Origin: Ehretia macrophylla
Taxonomy: Eukaryota; Streptophyta; Magnoliopsida; Boraginales; Ehretiaceae
Length of the DNA stretch: 64,000 bases
Assembly: GCA_037974665.1 (NCBI GenBank)
Contig: CM075783.1
Coordinates: forward strand, 46,957,318 to 47,021,317
Direction of reading: 5' to 3'
The notes below the pieces were generated by a model. It had not been told where the DNA came from. It worked only from the letters and a program-made list of their open reading frames with translations, and did no database searches. Below, piece by piece: positions 22,024 through 32,400 of the stretch. Position 1 is the stretch's first letter, and each line of letters starts with the position of its first letter. The position numbers and the translations under genes are program-made.

Positions 22024-22596
22024 TGTGACGCCCGAGATTTAGCCATGCATTTAATTATTGTTGCATCCCTTGTTTGCGCATTTACTTCTATGCCTTACTA
22101 ACTGACTTTTGTGACTACTATTCACTCCATTTTTAAACTGCTTTCTATTAGTTAATTAGCATTTTTATTAAATCATATTAATTGTAAAAGTAGTGGGAAA
22201 AATGTGCATTTGAGCTAAAGGCGTTAGGAGAGCTCGTTTAGAAAATGACTTTTGTAGTTGAATGAATAGTGTTACGTAACTAACTTAGGTAATTAACTAG
22301 CTAGCATATATTTTACTATCTAAGCTCGTTTTAAGCTCAATAAGCGCATTATATTAGATCACTTAAGCACCCAAGCTTGACCCCACCCAACTAAAAACCT
22401 TAAATAGCAACTAAGGCTCACAAAACACAAAACAAAAGAAAAAAAAAGTGGGCAGAAACACTGTAGCTGGGCCGAGAGCAAGGAGAAGAGAAAAAAAAAA
22501 GATTTTGCTCATCAACTCTCCAAATCAAGCCACTCCAAGCCTTGAGCAACTAGTGTAGGGTGTTTGCAAGGTTCCTAGGTGCTCCTACGCGTATTG

Positions 22597-23931
22597 GTGA
22601 GGGGTTTCACGGCTTGTTTTTGCATTTTTAAATAGTTGCTCATTTCTTGATTTGTTGAAAATATGATTAAATGCCATTGTAATTGTTATCTATGCTAATA
22701 TACCATCTATATGAATGCTAGAGAACACATTTGAGCCGTTGTTTCGCTTTTTAAACGGTTAGAATCGTTAATTTGAAATTTTGGGTGAATAGTGACGTTT
22801 TTCTAGGGTTTTGCGTAATTGCTCGAATTAGCTTGATTTAATGCTTCTAATAGATGCCTTAGGTGTTAGTGAAGGTAACCTAATAGCCCCGTGTACTTGC
22901 ATTGTCTATAAATCGCCTAAAATGGAAAATAGCCGACTTTAACTTAGGGCTTTTGGGGTTAATGCGAATCCGGGTGGATTCGGGCTTCAATTCTAGTATC
23001 CTTAGGCTACCTAGGTGCTATAGATGCCTTGATATCCCTTGTTTGAAGCCCGGACAATGTACGCGTAGTTTAAAGCCATAAGAGGAAATTTGGGGCTTTC
23101 GGGGTAATCGCGGGCATTTGAATGAGTTAGAGGGTTGAGAGGGTACCTTGAGGGTTAGTTATAAGGTTGGGAGAGTTTTCTTTGAAAATGAAATCATTAG
23201 CTTTGGTTTGGAAGAGAAATAGTTCGAAAAACAAAGGGGTTTAGGTGCTATTTAGGTTGTCTCGCACTTCTAAACCCATGTCATGACTTCTTGAGTGTTT
23301 ATAAGTGATTTTAAGTTGATTTGGAGCTTTTGGTATGATTCTAAACTTATCTTGCTAATGTCTCTTTGTAAAACTGCATATTTGCTTATATAATTGTTCT
23401 ATTCTAATTGCATCGAGGTCAACCTACTTTGTTGATCCTCATGTGTGTTAATGCTTATATTATTGCTATTAACTTGCCATCGTTAAGTGCATTGCATAGT
23501 GGTTGCGCAACCATAGTGTCAGGGGCGGATGTGTTGAATATCGGCTGGGCGGCAGAGGGCTTGCCGGTGGATATTCAAACTCCGTGCCCTATTCCCTCAT
23601 TCGCCTGGTCCGGAGATTGCCAGGGGATGTTGGGTCGTAGGATTCGGGGTACATCTGGGGTACACCCACTGGAGTGTTTGGGGATTATGCCGGCTTATCG
23701 TGATCGTGCTCGTGGTTCGTGGATCGTGAATGAAGACCAGTGAAGATTGGTGTATAAGGGATTGTGTGAAATGTATCCTTTTTTAATGTGTGGATTACTT
23801 AAGTCATCATTGTTTCTTAAATTGTCTAAGTGAAATTGCTGTATAACTGTATTATCTGTTGCATTGCACGCCCCGGGACTATATCCCTCACTGGGAAACA
23901 GTGGTTGCTCATACCTCGATATCTGTTTCAG
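22597..23931 (+). other. Putative leader intron in the B 5' LTR
   Basis: Donor-like TTG|GTGAGG and acceptor-like CTGTTTCAG|GAGACG enclose 1,335 bases. The donor is weaker than in the C/A LTRs (TTG instead of AAG). The same pair exists in the 3' LTR with its acceptor at 41339. Confidence 0.3.
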
Positions 23932-24005
23932 GAGACGCTGAGGGTGATCCCCAGCTTGTTGATTTAGTTGAGGAAGAAGAAGTTCAGATCGAGCCTTTAC
24001 CTTAG
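23931..24005 (+). CDS. Acidic micro-ORF in the B 5' LTR
   Basis: After TTTCAG the frame reads GDAEGDPQLVDLVEEEEVQ and ends IEPLP-stop. The 3' LTR copy (41339-41413) has one substitution, Gln to Pro. The position directly after an acceptor-like site, acidity and a Leu/Tyr/Phe-Pro-stop end match the micro-ORFs of LTRs C, A, L and F, although the sequences are not otherwise alignable. Confidence 0.35.
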   Translation, partial: GDAEGDPQLVDLVEEEEVQIEPLP

Positions 24006-24518
24006 TTGTTGTGTCTGATAGCTTGAGGTGGTTAATGAATTGCTGCTATGTGGAAGATTCATCTTATTTCCTTATGTACTATTTTGTAGCCCAAGGGCTA
24101 TGTATATGCTTGTTATATAAGTTGAAGACTAGTTGGTTGTGTTGTAGTTTTGAAAGCCTATGAACTGTAATAACTTATAATCTACTTCTATTCGCTTTGC
24201 TTGCTTGGGAGTGAATGACTTAAAGTAGAAATGTTTGGTCTTCCAATTATATTTAATTTATTTCCTAGAATGTCATGATTATAAAACTATGTTGATAATA
24301 AGTTCTCGCATGCTTGTGTGTTTTGGAACTATTGTGTACCATAAGGCTCGGATGGCCTTAGAACTTTGTTGTTTATTTAAGAAAAGCTTGTATTGTATTG
24401 TTGGGACTTTGTTTAAGTGTTTACAGATTTTTAGAATGTCCACGGTACAGGGGAGACTCTATCCGTGTGTCGGGTCCGGACTTAACCTTTAGCTTGGGGG
24501 TTGGGTCGGGGCGTGACA

Positions 24519-24872
24519 TTTAAGTGGTATCAGAGCTATAGATTGCATGAAGCCGGGTTAAATTTCTCGGTCTGTGGGTAGAGATTTGTTATGTGACTTT
24601 GTGAATACATGAGTCTTTGATTTTGATTTGCCTAAGTGAAATTTGAATAAGGAATGAACATGCTAGCATGGAAATAGAATATCAAGAGTCTAGAATGTCA
24701 AGTATGATCTAGTGATTTATGTTTACTTCAAGAATGTGGAATATTTATTTGAACTTCTATGTACTTGACTTTATGTGAATCTAATTGGACTTTTCTTTAT
24801 GTGTTTACTTATAAATTGCATATATACATATATATATACATGTCATAACACTTTGCATTCTAGCTATTCAAG
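24519..24872 (+). other. Leader of element B with primer-binding site
   Basis: Primer-binding site TGGTATCAGAGC at 24525-24536, 6 bases after the LTR. It is followed by AT-rich leader with an (AT)n-like CATATATACATATATATATA run at 24817-24840. No gene before the gag ATG at 24873. Confidence 0.9.
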
Positions 24873-26770
24873 ATGGGGCCTCGCCGTCGTGCTGATAATC
24901 CGAATGTTGGTGGAGAACCCGAGGGGGTTCATGGGCAAGAAGCTGAGGTGGCCGAAAATGCACCGCAGGTTCAAGAACCGAGCACTGCACAGATCTTGGC
25001 CACGATGGCCACAGCTATGAACACTATCGCCCAGTTTGTTACACAACAGGGTCAGCCAGGGGTCGTTGGAGGTAATCAGGCTGCGAGAGCCGGAGGTAGT
25101 GGCCCTACCGGAGGGAATCTGTATGATCGGTTTATACATCATGGGGCCTATACTTTCTTTGGGGAGCCGGACGATATGAAAGCTGAGATGTGGCTAAGGA
25201 AGTTCGAGGGAGTGGCAGCGATACTGGAGTGCCATGATGACAGGAAGATTACTTATGCTACTTTCCTTCTCGAGGGTGATGCTGAAGATTGGTGGAATAC
25301 CATCAGTGAGAAATGGGGAGCTGAGGGAGTTCATCATACGTGGGCCGACTTTGTCCGAGAATTTCGAGACAAGTATATATCGGTAGTTGCCCGCGAGAGG
25401 CGACAAACTGAGTTCATAAACTTGAAGCAGGGAAGTATGACGGTAGATCAATACGAGGCTACTTTTACCCAGCTTTCCTGTTATGCACCAGCTTTAATTC
25501 AGCTGGAGGACATGAAGATTCAGAGGTTCATCCTGGGTTTGAGGAGAGATATTATGCTGAACTTGTCTTCAAATGATTTTCCCAACTATGCTGCAGTAGT
25601 CCGAGCTGCCTCGAGATATGAGAAACGGAAGGCCGATGTGTTAGCCGAGACCAGTCAGTCGAGTAAACGGTTTCAGTCTCAGAGTCAAGGGTACCAGGGG
25701 CAGGCTGTATCAGTTGGGCAGAGTTCACAGCCGAGGCAGACTCAGAGTTACACAGGGCCTACTCAGACTCAGGCACGACCAGTCCAGAGTCAGACTCAGA
25801 GTCAGTTCCGTCCAGCAGTTTCCCGTTCGCAGCAGGGTAGTTCAGCTACCTCTACTTACAGAGCTCCTTCGGGAGGCACTGTTGCAAGACGTCACCAGCA
25901 GTGCAGCTTCTGTCAGCGCCAGGGCCATACTGAGGATGTTTGTTGGAAGAAACATAACAAGTGTACAGGTTGCGGCAGTGATCAGCACAGGGTTAAAGAC
26001 TGTCAGAAATTTAAGAACCCTAGAGGTCAGACATCAGCTCAGAATTCTCAGACCAGGGCACCAGCTGCAGCACCACCACCACGAGGCCAGGCCCGTGTAT
26101 TTGCTTTGGATGCTGAGGAGCTTCCGGATACTACCGCTGTGGTAGAAGGTATTTTTCTTCTTAATGATCAATCAGTTAAGGTTTTAATTGATTCCGGGGC
26201 TTCGCATTCTTTTATTACTCCTACTTGTGCACAAAATGCTAAATTGAAACATGATAAACTGTTGCATGAGATTGTGGTTTATACTCCTATGGGTCCGAAG
26301 TTTGTTACTAGATCTATTTGCAGAGCATGTAGTATATTTATTGAGGGTCGTGTTTTTCCTGCTGATTTGATTATCCTACCCTTCAATGACTTTGAAATTA
26401 TATTGGGGATGGACTGGTTAAGTAAATATTATGCCCAGCTTGATTGTAGAAAGAAGATTGTGTATCTAGAAATGCCTGACCAGCCTATACTTAAAATAGT
26501 TGGTAGTAGAAAATCTACGGGAACTCCTATTATTTCTTCTATTAGGGCATCTAAATTATTGAGCAAGGGTTGTGAGGCTTATCTTGCATATTTGATTAAT
26601 CAACCTGGGGATCAATTGAAATTGAATGATGTACCTATCGTGAGAGAGTTTCCGGGGGTCTTTCCTGAGGAATTACCTGGGTCACCGCCTGATAGAGTGA
26701 TAGAGTTCATGATTGATTTATTGCCGGAGACTTCACCTATCTCTAGGACTCCGTACAGAATGGCTCCACC
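24873..26770 (+). CDS. Element B gag-pol, first part: gag, CCHC knuckles, protease
   Basis: ATG at 24873 opens a basic N-terminus (MGPRRRADN). The capsid core follows at about residues 90-270 (FFGEPDDMKAEMWL, FLLEGDAEDWW, GSMTVDQYEATFTQLSCYAP, FILGLRRDI), then a Q/S/T-rich linker. CCHC knuckles start at residue 344 (CSFCQRQGHTEDVC) and about residue 364 (CTGCGSDQHRVKDC). The aspartic protease has VLIDSGASHSF (Asp at residue 440) and [16 protein letters not shown]. The part ends at YRMAP where A is inserted; the apparent continuation to 26834 reads into A's LTR. Function: capsid formation, RNA binding and polyprotein cleavage in cytoplasmic virus-like particles. No stop or frameshift. Confidence 0.95.
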
Positions 26771-27538
26771 TGTGAAACCCCACTTTCTTGCTTATCTCGT
26801 TTTACGTGCTTTACCTCGTTTTGCGTGCATATGATCTGTTTATGTGCTATAGGACCTAGAAAGTTATAATTTTGATGTCAATACTTCTAATACGTGCTAA
26901 ATGTGCATTCATGAAATTTTCATAAAAAACGGAGTCAGAAATTTTATCGTCGATTTTCAGTGAATAGTGTTTTCGAAACACGTCCGCTATAATTTTGAAA
27001 CTGGTCTTTTTAACCCTTCTAGACCTAGTCCACGGACTTTAATAGACCTGTGTTTGATGAAAACGGTTTTAAAATCGGCTTAAGAATTTATTAGGGTTTT
27101 TACACCGACTTTTGCGAAAATCGAGTTTTAAGCCGACTCGGGTGAAATTGTTGAATTGTAAAACTTCTTGTCACCTAAAAATAATCCACTTGAGATATCT
27201 TGGGGGTTGCATAATTATTTTTAACTTGGTGAGCACTAAAATGCAATTAAAGTCATTAAAAACACAAAAATACCTATTAAAATTAACTTTGACTTTAATT
27301 AATTATTTGACCTTATAAGCTAATGTCCGCAACACACACTCACACAACACAAAAACACCATCACACACACACACAAGGCCAAGAGAAAAGAGGGAGAAAA
27401 GAGAAGAGAAAAACTCAAGCTTTCAATCCAATTTTTTCAAAGAAAAACCTAGTTTTTGTCCGTAGAACTTCGCACCGACTTGGATTCTGCTTGTTGGGCA
27501 CGCATAGCATGCATTCCTAGGCTTATATCGCATCTAAG

Positions 27539-28702
27539 GTGAGAGAAAAATTCTAGATCTCAAAATGTCATTTTTGTGTTTTTGCGTATAAATGAAGATT
27601 GAACCGTTAGAATTGAAATCTGATGTTAGATTATTGCTCCTTGCATGCTAGGGATCATTATATACTAATACTACGAGTTTCTGTCAGATATAGCATAATT
27701 TTTATTTTTCGGGTATTTAATTTTGATTAAAATGTTCAAAGTTGAATTAAATGAGTTGTGTTGATCGAAATCGATTGCCGTCGATTTCTAAATACTTGAT
27801 AATTACGTGTTAGCGCTGTTGTAATGCCGAATTTTCGATTACATTGTTTGTGTGAAAATCCGAAAAATCCAGCCATGACATCTTAGGATTTTAGGGTTAT
27901 CGGGCATGATTTGGAGGTGTTATGGTGGATTTCCGAGAGGGCTAATGTAGTAGGTTGAATGGGTGAGTGATAGGAACTGATTTGGCAATGTTTGGATTAG
28001 TAGATTGTAAGTTATGAATTTTAGAAGTTTAGGTTGTCATTCTTTAATTTCTTGAACGATGCCTTAGATGGTTGGGTAGTGTTCGAGTGATGAATGGTGA
28101 GTTGTTGATGAGTAATTTAAAGTTTAATTAAGTATATTATGCATGTCCGGTTAGATGGCCTACTTTGTCATCTAACTACGTTGTTTGTTGTTTAATTTAA
28201 TATTGATGTTATATTGATGTTATTGATTGATTATTATTGAATGCGGGAATCGGGCACTCTTGTTGCTGATCTCCCAATTGATTGATTGATGATTGATTGA
28301 TGATTGATGATTATGGAGTCTTGGTATGTGTGTGCCACCTCTCGGGCAGCGTCGGGCTGTCGGGTTGATAACGGCATGACTGCCATAGGCTACCCCCAGC
28401 TCGCATGACGGAGGTGTCATGGAGGGAGGGGCTAGTGAGGTACCTCGGGTGCGTGAGTAATGGGGAGTTATAAGAAGAACGGTTGAGATCGTGATGGCGT
28501 TTGGAGCTACACCAAATAGAGTATCCTTATTGATTGGTTATATAGTTATGTGATGATAGCATTATTTGTGTTATTATTGTTGTTGTGTGTTTACTTGCTC
28601 AAAGGACTAAATCCAAGGAGCGTAGTGAATACTGTCGAGATCTATCGGATCCTCACTGGGCTTATGTATATAAGCTCACTCTCTATTATTGCATGTTTTC
28701 AG
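27539..28702 (+). other. Putative leader intron in the A 5' LTR
   Basis: 1,164 bases between TAAG|GTGAGAG and TGTTTTCAG|GTGTGC. The 3' LTR has the same pair at 34966-36129. The acceptor has a better pyrimidine tract than in C. It is proposed from conservation across families, not from RNA data. Confidence 0.4.
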
Positions 28703-28803
28703 GTGTGCTTTCACAAGATTACGGGTACGTGCCTCCTGAAGAGGAGAATGTGGAAAACGTGCCTTTCGTGGATGAGTCATATGTCCCTGAGTCTTATCCA
28801 TGA
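28693..28803 (+). CDS. Acidic micro-ORF in the A 5' LTR
   Basis: 36 codons plus stop from ATG TTT TCA. The frame runs SQDYGYVPPEEENV, a three-residue insertion relative to C, then VPFVDESYVPESYP-stop. The same frame is open upstream from 28585, but only the part after the acceptor-like site is conserved between families. The identical copy in the 3' LTR is at 36120-36230. About one third of the residues in the second half are acidic. No known domain is recognised. Confidence 0.5.
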   Translation: MFSGVLSQDYGYVPPEEENVENVPFVDESYVPESYP

Positions 28804-29203
28804 TTCTATGTTGTTAAACGTTATGTATATTAGCTTAATGGACTTTTATATGCTTTACGGTTCTAGGTGTAATAGTTGTTGAAAAGATAATGATCTAAAT
28901 GATGTTAATTTAGTGGCTTTCTTTTGCCTATGGTCAAGTTGTAGTTGTGTCTCAACTTACTTTTGAAATGTATGATAAAGTTGAGGTATTGTATGTCATG
29001 TTGGAACGGAGGCGTATAACGAGGATGTTTTATTGTATAATATGGTTGTGTTGTATGTTGTTGTTTGTATTGAGGAATTACGGGATGTATGATGTTTTTT
29101 TGAGGTTGGTTTAGAACCTCGGAAATCTGTTTACTGTCGTTATGCCGCCGAAATTCCGTTGCGTCCTGACTGATTATAGGTGGGGTCGAGTTGGGGCGTG
29201 ACA

Positions 29204-29473
29204 GTTTAAGTGGTATCAGAGCTCATGTTAGTTGTCAGCCGGGGTATTCTCGGAATGTGGGTAATGGTCTTAGCTTGGAATATGTATGAAAGGAAAGAAA
29301 AATGAAATATGTATTGGTATGATTAATTGATTAAGTGATTATGTGATTTAAGTGCTTATGTGATTATGTGATCAATTTGTTTATGTGTTTTATATGAGTT
29401 TGTTATTTATGTGTTAATAGTTGTGTATAACCTGTCTACGTGCTATAACTGTGCTAACTCTTTGATTAGTAGA
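29204..29473 (+). other. Leader of element A: primer-binding site and TTATGTG-rich stretch
   Basis: Primer-binding site at 29211-29222, the conserved AGCCGGGGTATTCTCGGAAT block at 29237-29256, then repeated TTATGTG units (29330-29420). No gene. Confidence 0.85.
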
Positions 29474-32400
29474 ATGGCCGGTCGACCGAGAACCAGAGGT
29501 AGGCCTGAGATGGCTGATGAGACTCCGAGTAACGTGGCACCGGGCCGTGACGGGGGTGATGACCGATTAGGAGCAGCTATGGAGCGGATTGCAGAGTTAG
29601 TGGCTAGTCAGGCACAGTTGTTAGCAGGGCAGGCTGCCCAGAATCAGGCTATGCAGGCTCAGCTTCTGAATATTCAGGGTGGTAACCACGGGCGTGGTAC
29701 CCTGAAGGAGTTTTTAGGATATCACCCACCGAGATTTCAGGGGGAGCCGGATGATAGGAAGGCGGAGGTATGGATTAGCAAGTTGGAGAAGATTTATGAT
29801 CCACTTGGCTATACTGATGAGCAGAAAGTCTCTTTTGCCGTGTATTTGTTAGATGACGAGGCAGAGGAGTGGTGGCGCACGGTAAGGACTAGCTGGGCGG
29901 CGCAGGGTATTCCTTATGTTTGGGGTACCTTTCTGATGGCTTTCCGAGCAAAGTATGTCCCGAGGATTTGCAGGGAACGGAGAGAGGCCGAGTTTCTAGC
30001 TTTGGTCCAGGGAGATGCTACAGTGGCTCAATATGAGGCCACATTTACTCGATTGTCCCGGTATGCACCGGAGTATGTGGCAGACGAGGAGCGGAGGACT
30101 CGCAGGTTTATGTTGGGGTTACGGCCCGAGATTCAGGATGTTATGGCTCTGAATCGATATGATATTTTCACTGAGGCTTTTGAGGCAGGTTCTAGGTTAG
30201 AGAAGAAGAAAGGGGATCAGATTGTCTCGAGACAGCCTAGTTAGAGGCCCTATCAGCACCAGGGCCAGCAGGTTATATATAGGCCTCCAGTACAGCAGGT
30301 TGTCTACAGGCCACCAGCCCCGCAGGGTTCTTATAGGCCACAGGGTCAGCAGAGTTACTATCGGCCTCAGTTTCAGCAGAGGCCATATCAGGTTCAGACT
30401 CAGTATAGGCCAGCCCAGTCTCAGGGTCAGTATAGGCCTAGTGTGGTGAGACCTCAGCAGCAGGCTGTATCAGCTGCTTCTTCAGCTTCTGGTTATTCTA
30501 GGGGCAGTGTTAGTGCCACATCATCGCAGTGTAATTACTGCAAGCGCCCAGGGCATGTAGAGTCCGACTGCAGGGTAAAGGCAGGGACATGTTTGGGTTG
30601 TGGTAGCAGCGAGCATAGGGCGAAGGATTGCCCTAAATATGCGAGGACTGAGGGTCGGGCAGCGACTCAGGGTTACCAGGGTAGGCCTACGGGCAGTGTA
30701 CCACAGCAGCAGCGGGTTCAGGCTCGGGCTTATGCAGTTGACTTAGAGGAGATGCCTGAGGAGACTGCAGTTGTGGAAGGTAACTTCCTTATACTTGATC
30801 AACTTGTTAAAGTGTTGATTGATTCTGGTGCTACGCATTCTTTCATTACTCCTGCTTGTGTGCAACGTGTTAAAATGCAACCTGAAAGATTGCCTTATGT
30901 GGTTGAAATTAGTACCTCTTTGACTGATAAGTATGTTACTGGCTTAGTATGTAAGGATTGTATAATACATGTTAAGGGGCATAATTTTCCTTCGGACCTT
31001 ATTTTATTTCCTATCCGGGGGTATGATGTTATTCTGGGTATGGATTGGCTTTCTAAGTATGATGCCCAGTTGAACTGTAGAACCAAGGTAGTACAGTTTC
31101 GCTTGCCGGATCAGCCAGTAGTAGAGGTAGCGGGTAACCGGGGTGCTAAGACGAGTTTTGTTATCTCAGCAACTAGAGCCGTTAAGTTGGTGAGTAAGGG
31201 GTGTTCGGGTTATCTAGCTTATTTGATCAACAAGCCATCTGATAAGCTACAGCTAGAGGAAGTCCCTATTATCCGGGAATATCCTAATGTATTTCCCGAG
31301 GAGTTGCCAGGGTTGCCGCCTGAGAGGGATATAGAGTTTGTGATTAATCTTGTTCCCGGTACTCAACCTATTTCTAAATCGGCGTACCGGATGGCACCAG
31401 CTGAGTTGAAAGAGTTGAAGACTCAGTTACAGGAGTTGTTGGAGAAAGGATTTATTCAGCAGAGTTCTTCACCTTGGGGAGCTCCTGTTTTGTTTGTGAA
31501 GAAGAAGGATGGTACTTTGAGGTTATGTATAGATTATCGTGGGTTGAATCAGGTGACTATCAAGAATAAATATCCTTTGCCACTGATTGATGAGTTGTTT
31601 GATCAACTTCAGGGAGCCAAAGTCTATTCTAAATTTGATTTGAGGCAGGGGTATTATCAGCTTCGGATTCGTACGGAGGATGTTCCGAAGTCTGCCTTCA
31701 GAACTCAGTACGGGCATTATGAGTTTGTTGTTATGCCCTTTGGATTGACTAATGCACCGGCAGCTTTCATGGATCTTATGCATCGAGTCTTTCAGCCGTA
31801 CTTGGACCAGTTCGTGGTGATTTTTATTGATGATATCTTGGTCTATTCTAAATCTGAATTGGAGCACGAGCAACATCTACGGCTTGTATTAGAGAAGTTG
31901 CAGGAGCATCAGTTGTTTGCCAAGTTCAGCAAATGTGAATTTTGGCTGCAACGGATTTCTTTTCTTGGCCATGTTATTACACAGAGCGGTATTTCTGTAG
32001 ATCCCACTAAGATTGAATCGGTGATGTCTTGGAAGCGGCCAGAGAGTGTTACTGATGTCCGTAGTTTTCTTGGCTTGGCGGGTTATTACCGTAGGTTTGT
32101 CAAGGACTTCTCAAAGATTGCGGGGCCACTATCTAAGTTGACTCAGAAACGGACTATCTTTAATTGGGACGAGAAGTGTGAGAGTGGATTTCAGGAGTTG
32201 AAAAAGAGGTTAACTACCGCTCCAGTACTTGCTCTACCAGAGGGGACCGATAATATGGTCATTTACAGTGATGCATCCAAGGAGGGCTTGGGATGTGTTC
32301 TTATGCAGGATGGCCGAGTTATTGCCTATGCTTCCAGGAAGTTGAAGCCTTATGAGGTGAATTATCCGACTCATGATCTTGAGTTGGCAGCAGTTGTCTT

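Larger units (their letters stand above)
22024..24518 (+). mobile_element. 5' LTR of element B
   Basis: 2,495 bp. The sequence differs from the C/A LTRs except in shared landmarks: CCTTAAATAGC box near 22405, donor-like ATTG|GTGAGG at 22597, GC-rich block GGCTGGGCGGCAGAGGGCTTG at 23543-23640, CCTCACTGGG at 23887, and TCTGTTTCAG|GAGACG ending at 23931. It ends GGGTCGGGGCGTGACA. The 111-codon frame at 23408-23743 spans the GC-rich block and is not considered a gene. Confidence 0.95.
26771..29203 (+). mobile_element. 5' LTR of element A
   Basis: 2,433 bp. TATA-like TTATAAGC near 27313, CACACA and GAGAGAAAAGAGGGAG leader, donor-like TAAG|GTGAGAG at 27539, a single copy of the GGGAATCGGGCACTCTTGTTGCTGATCTCCC unit (28243-28274), GC-rich box 28330-28445, hairpin GCTTAT...ATAAGC at 28660-28675 with TATATAAG at 28667-28674, TTTTCAG|GTGTGC ending at 28702, and the micro-ORF. 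The primer-binding site TGGTATCAGAGC is at 29211-29222. Confidence 0.95.

Noticed and set aside
23408-23743. 111-codon frame repeated at 40816-41151, as a possible gene
   Set aside because: It lies wholly in the B LTR and is duplicated only because there are two LTRs. It covers the GC-rich box, shows no domain, and the two copies differ mostly as neutral LTR sequence would.
28550-28882. 110-codon hydrophobic frame in the A LTRs (also 35977-36309)
   Set aside because: It overlaps the acidic micro-ORF in another phase and is not conserved in C or O. Identity between copies is explained by LTR duplication.
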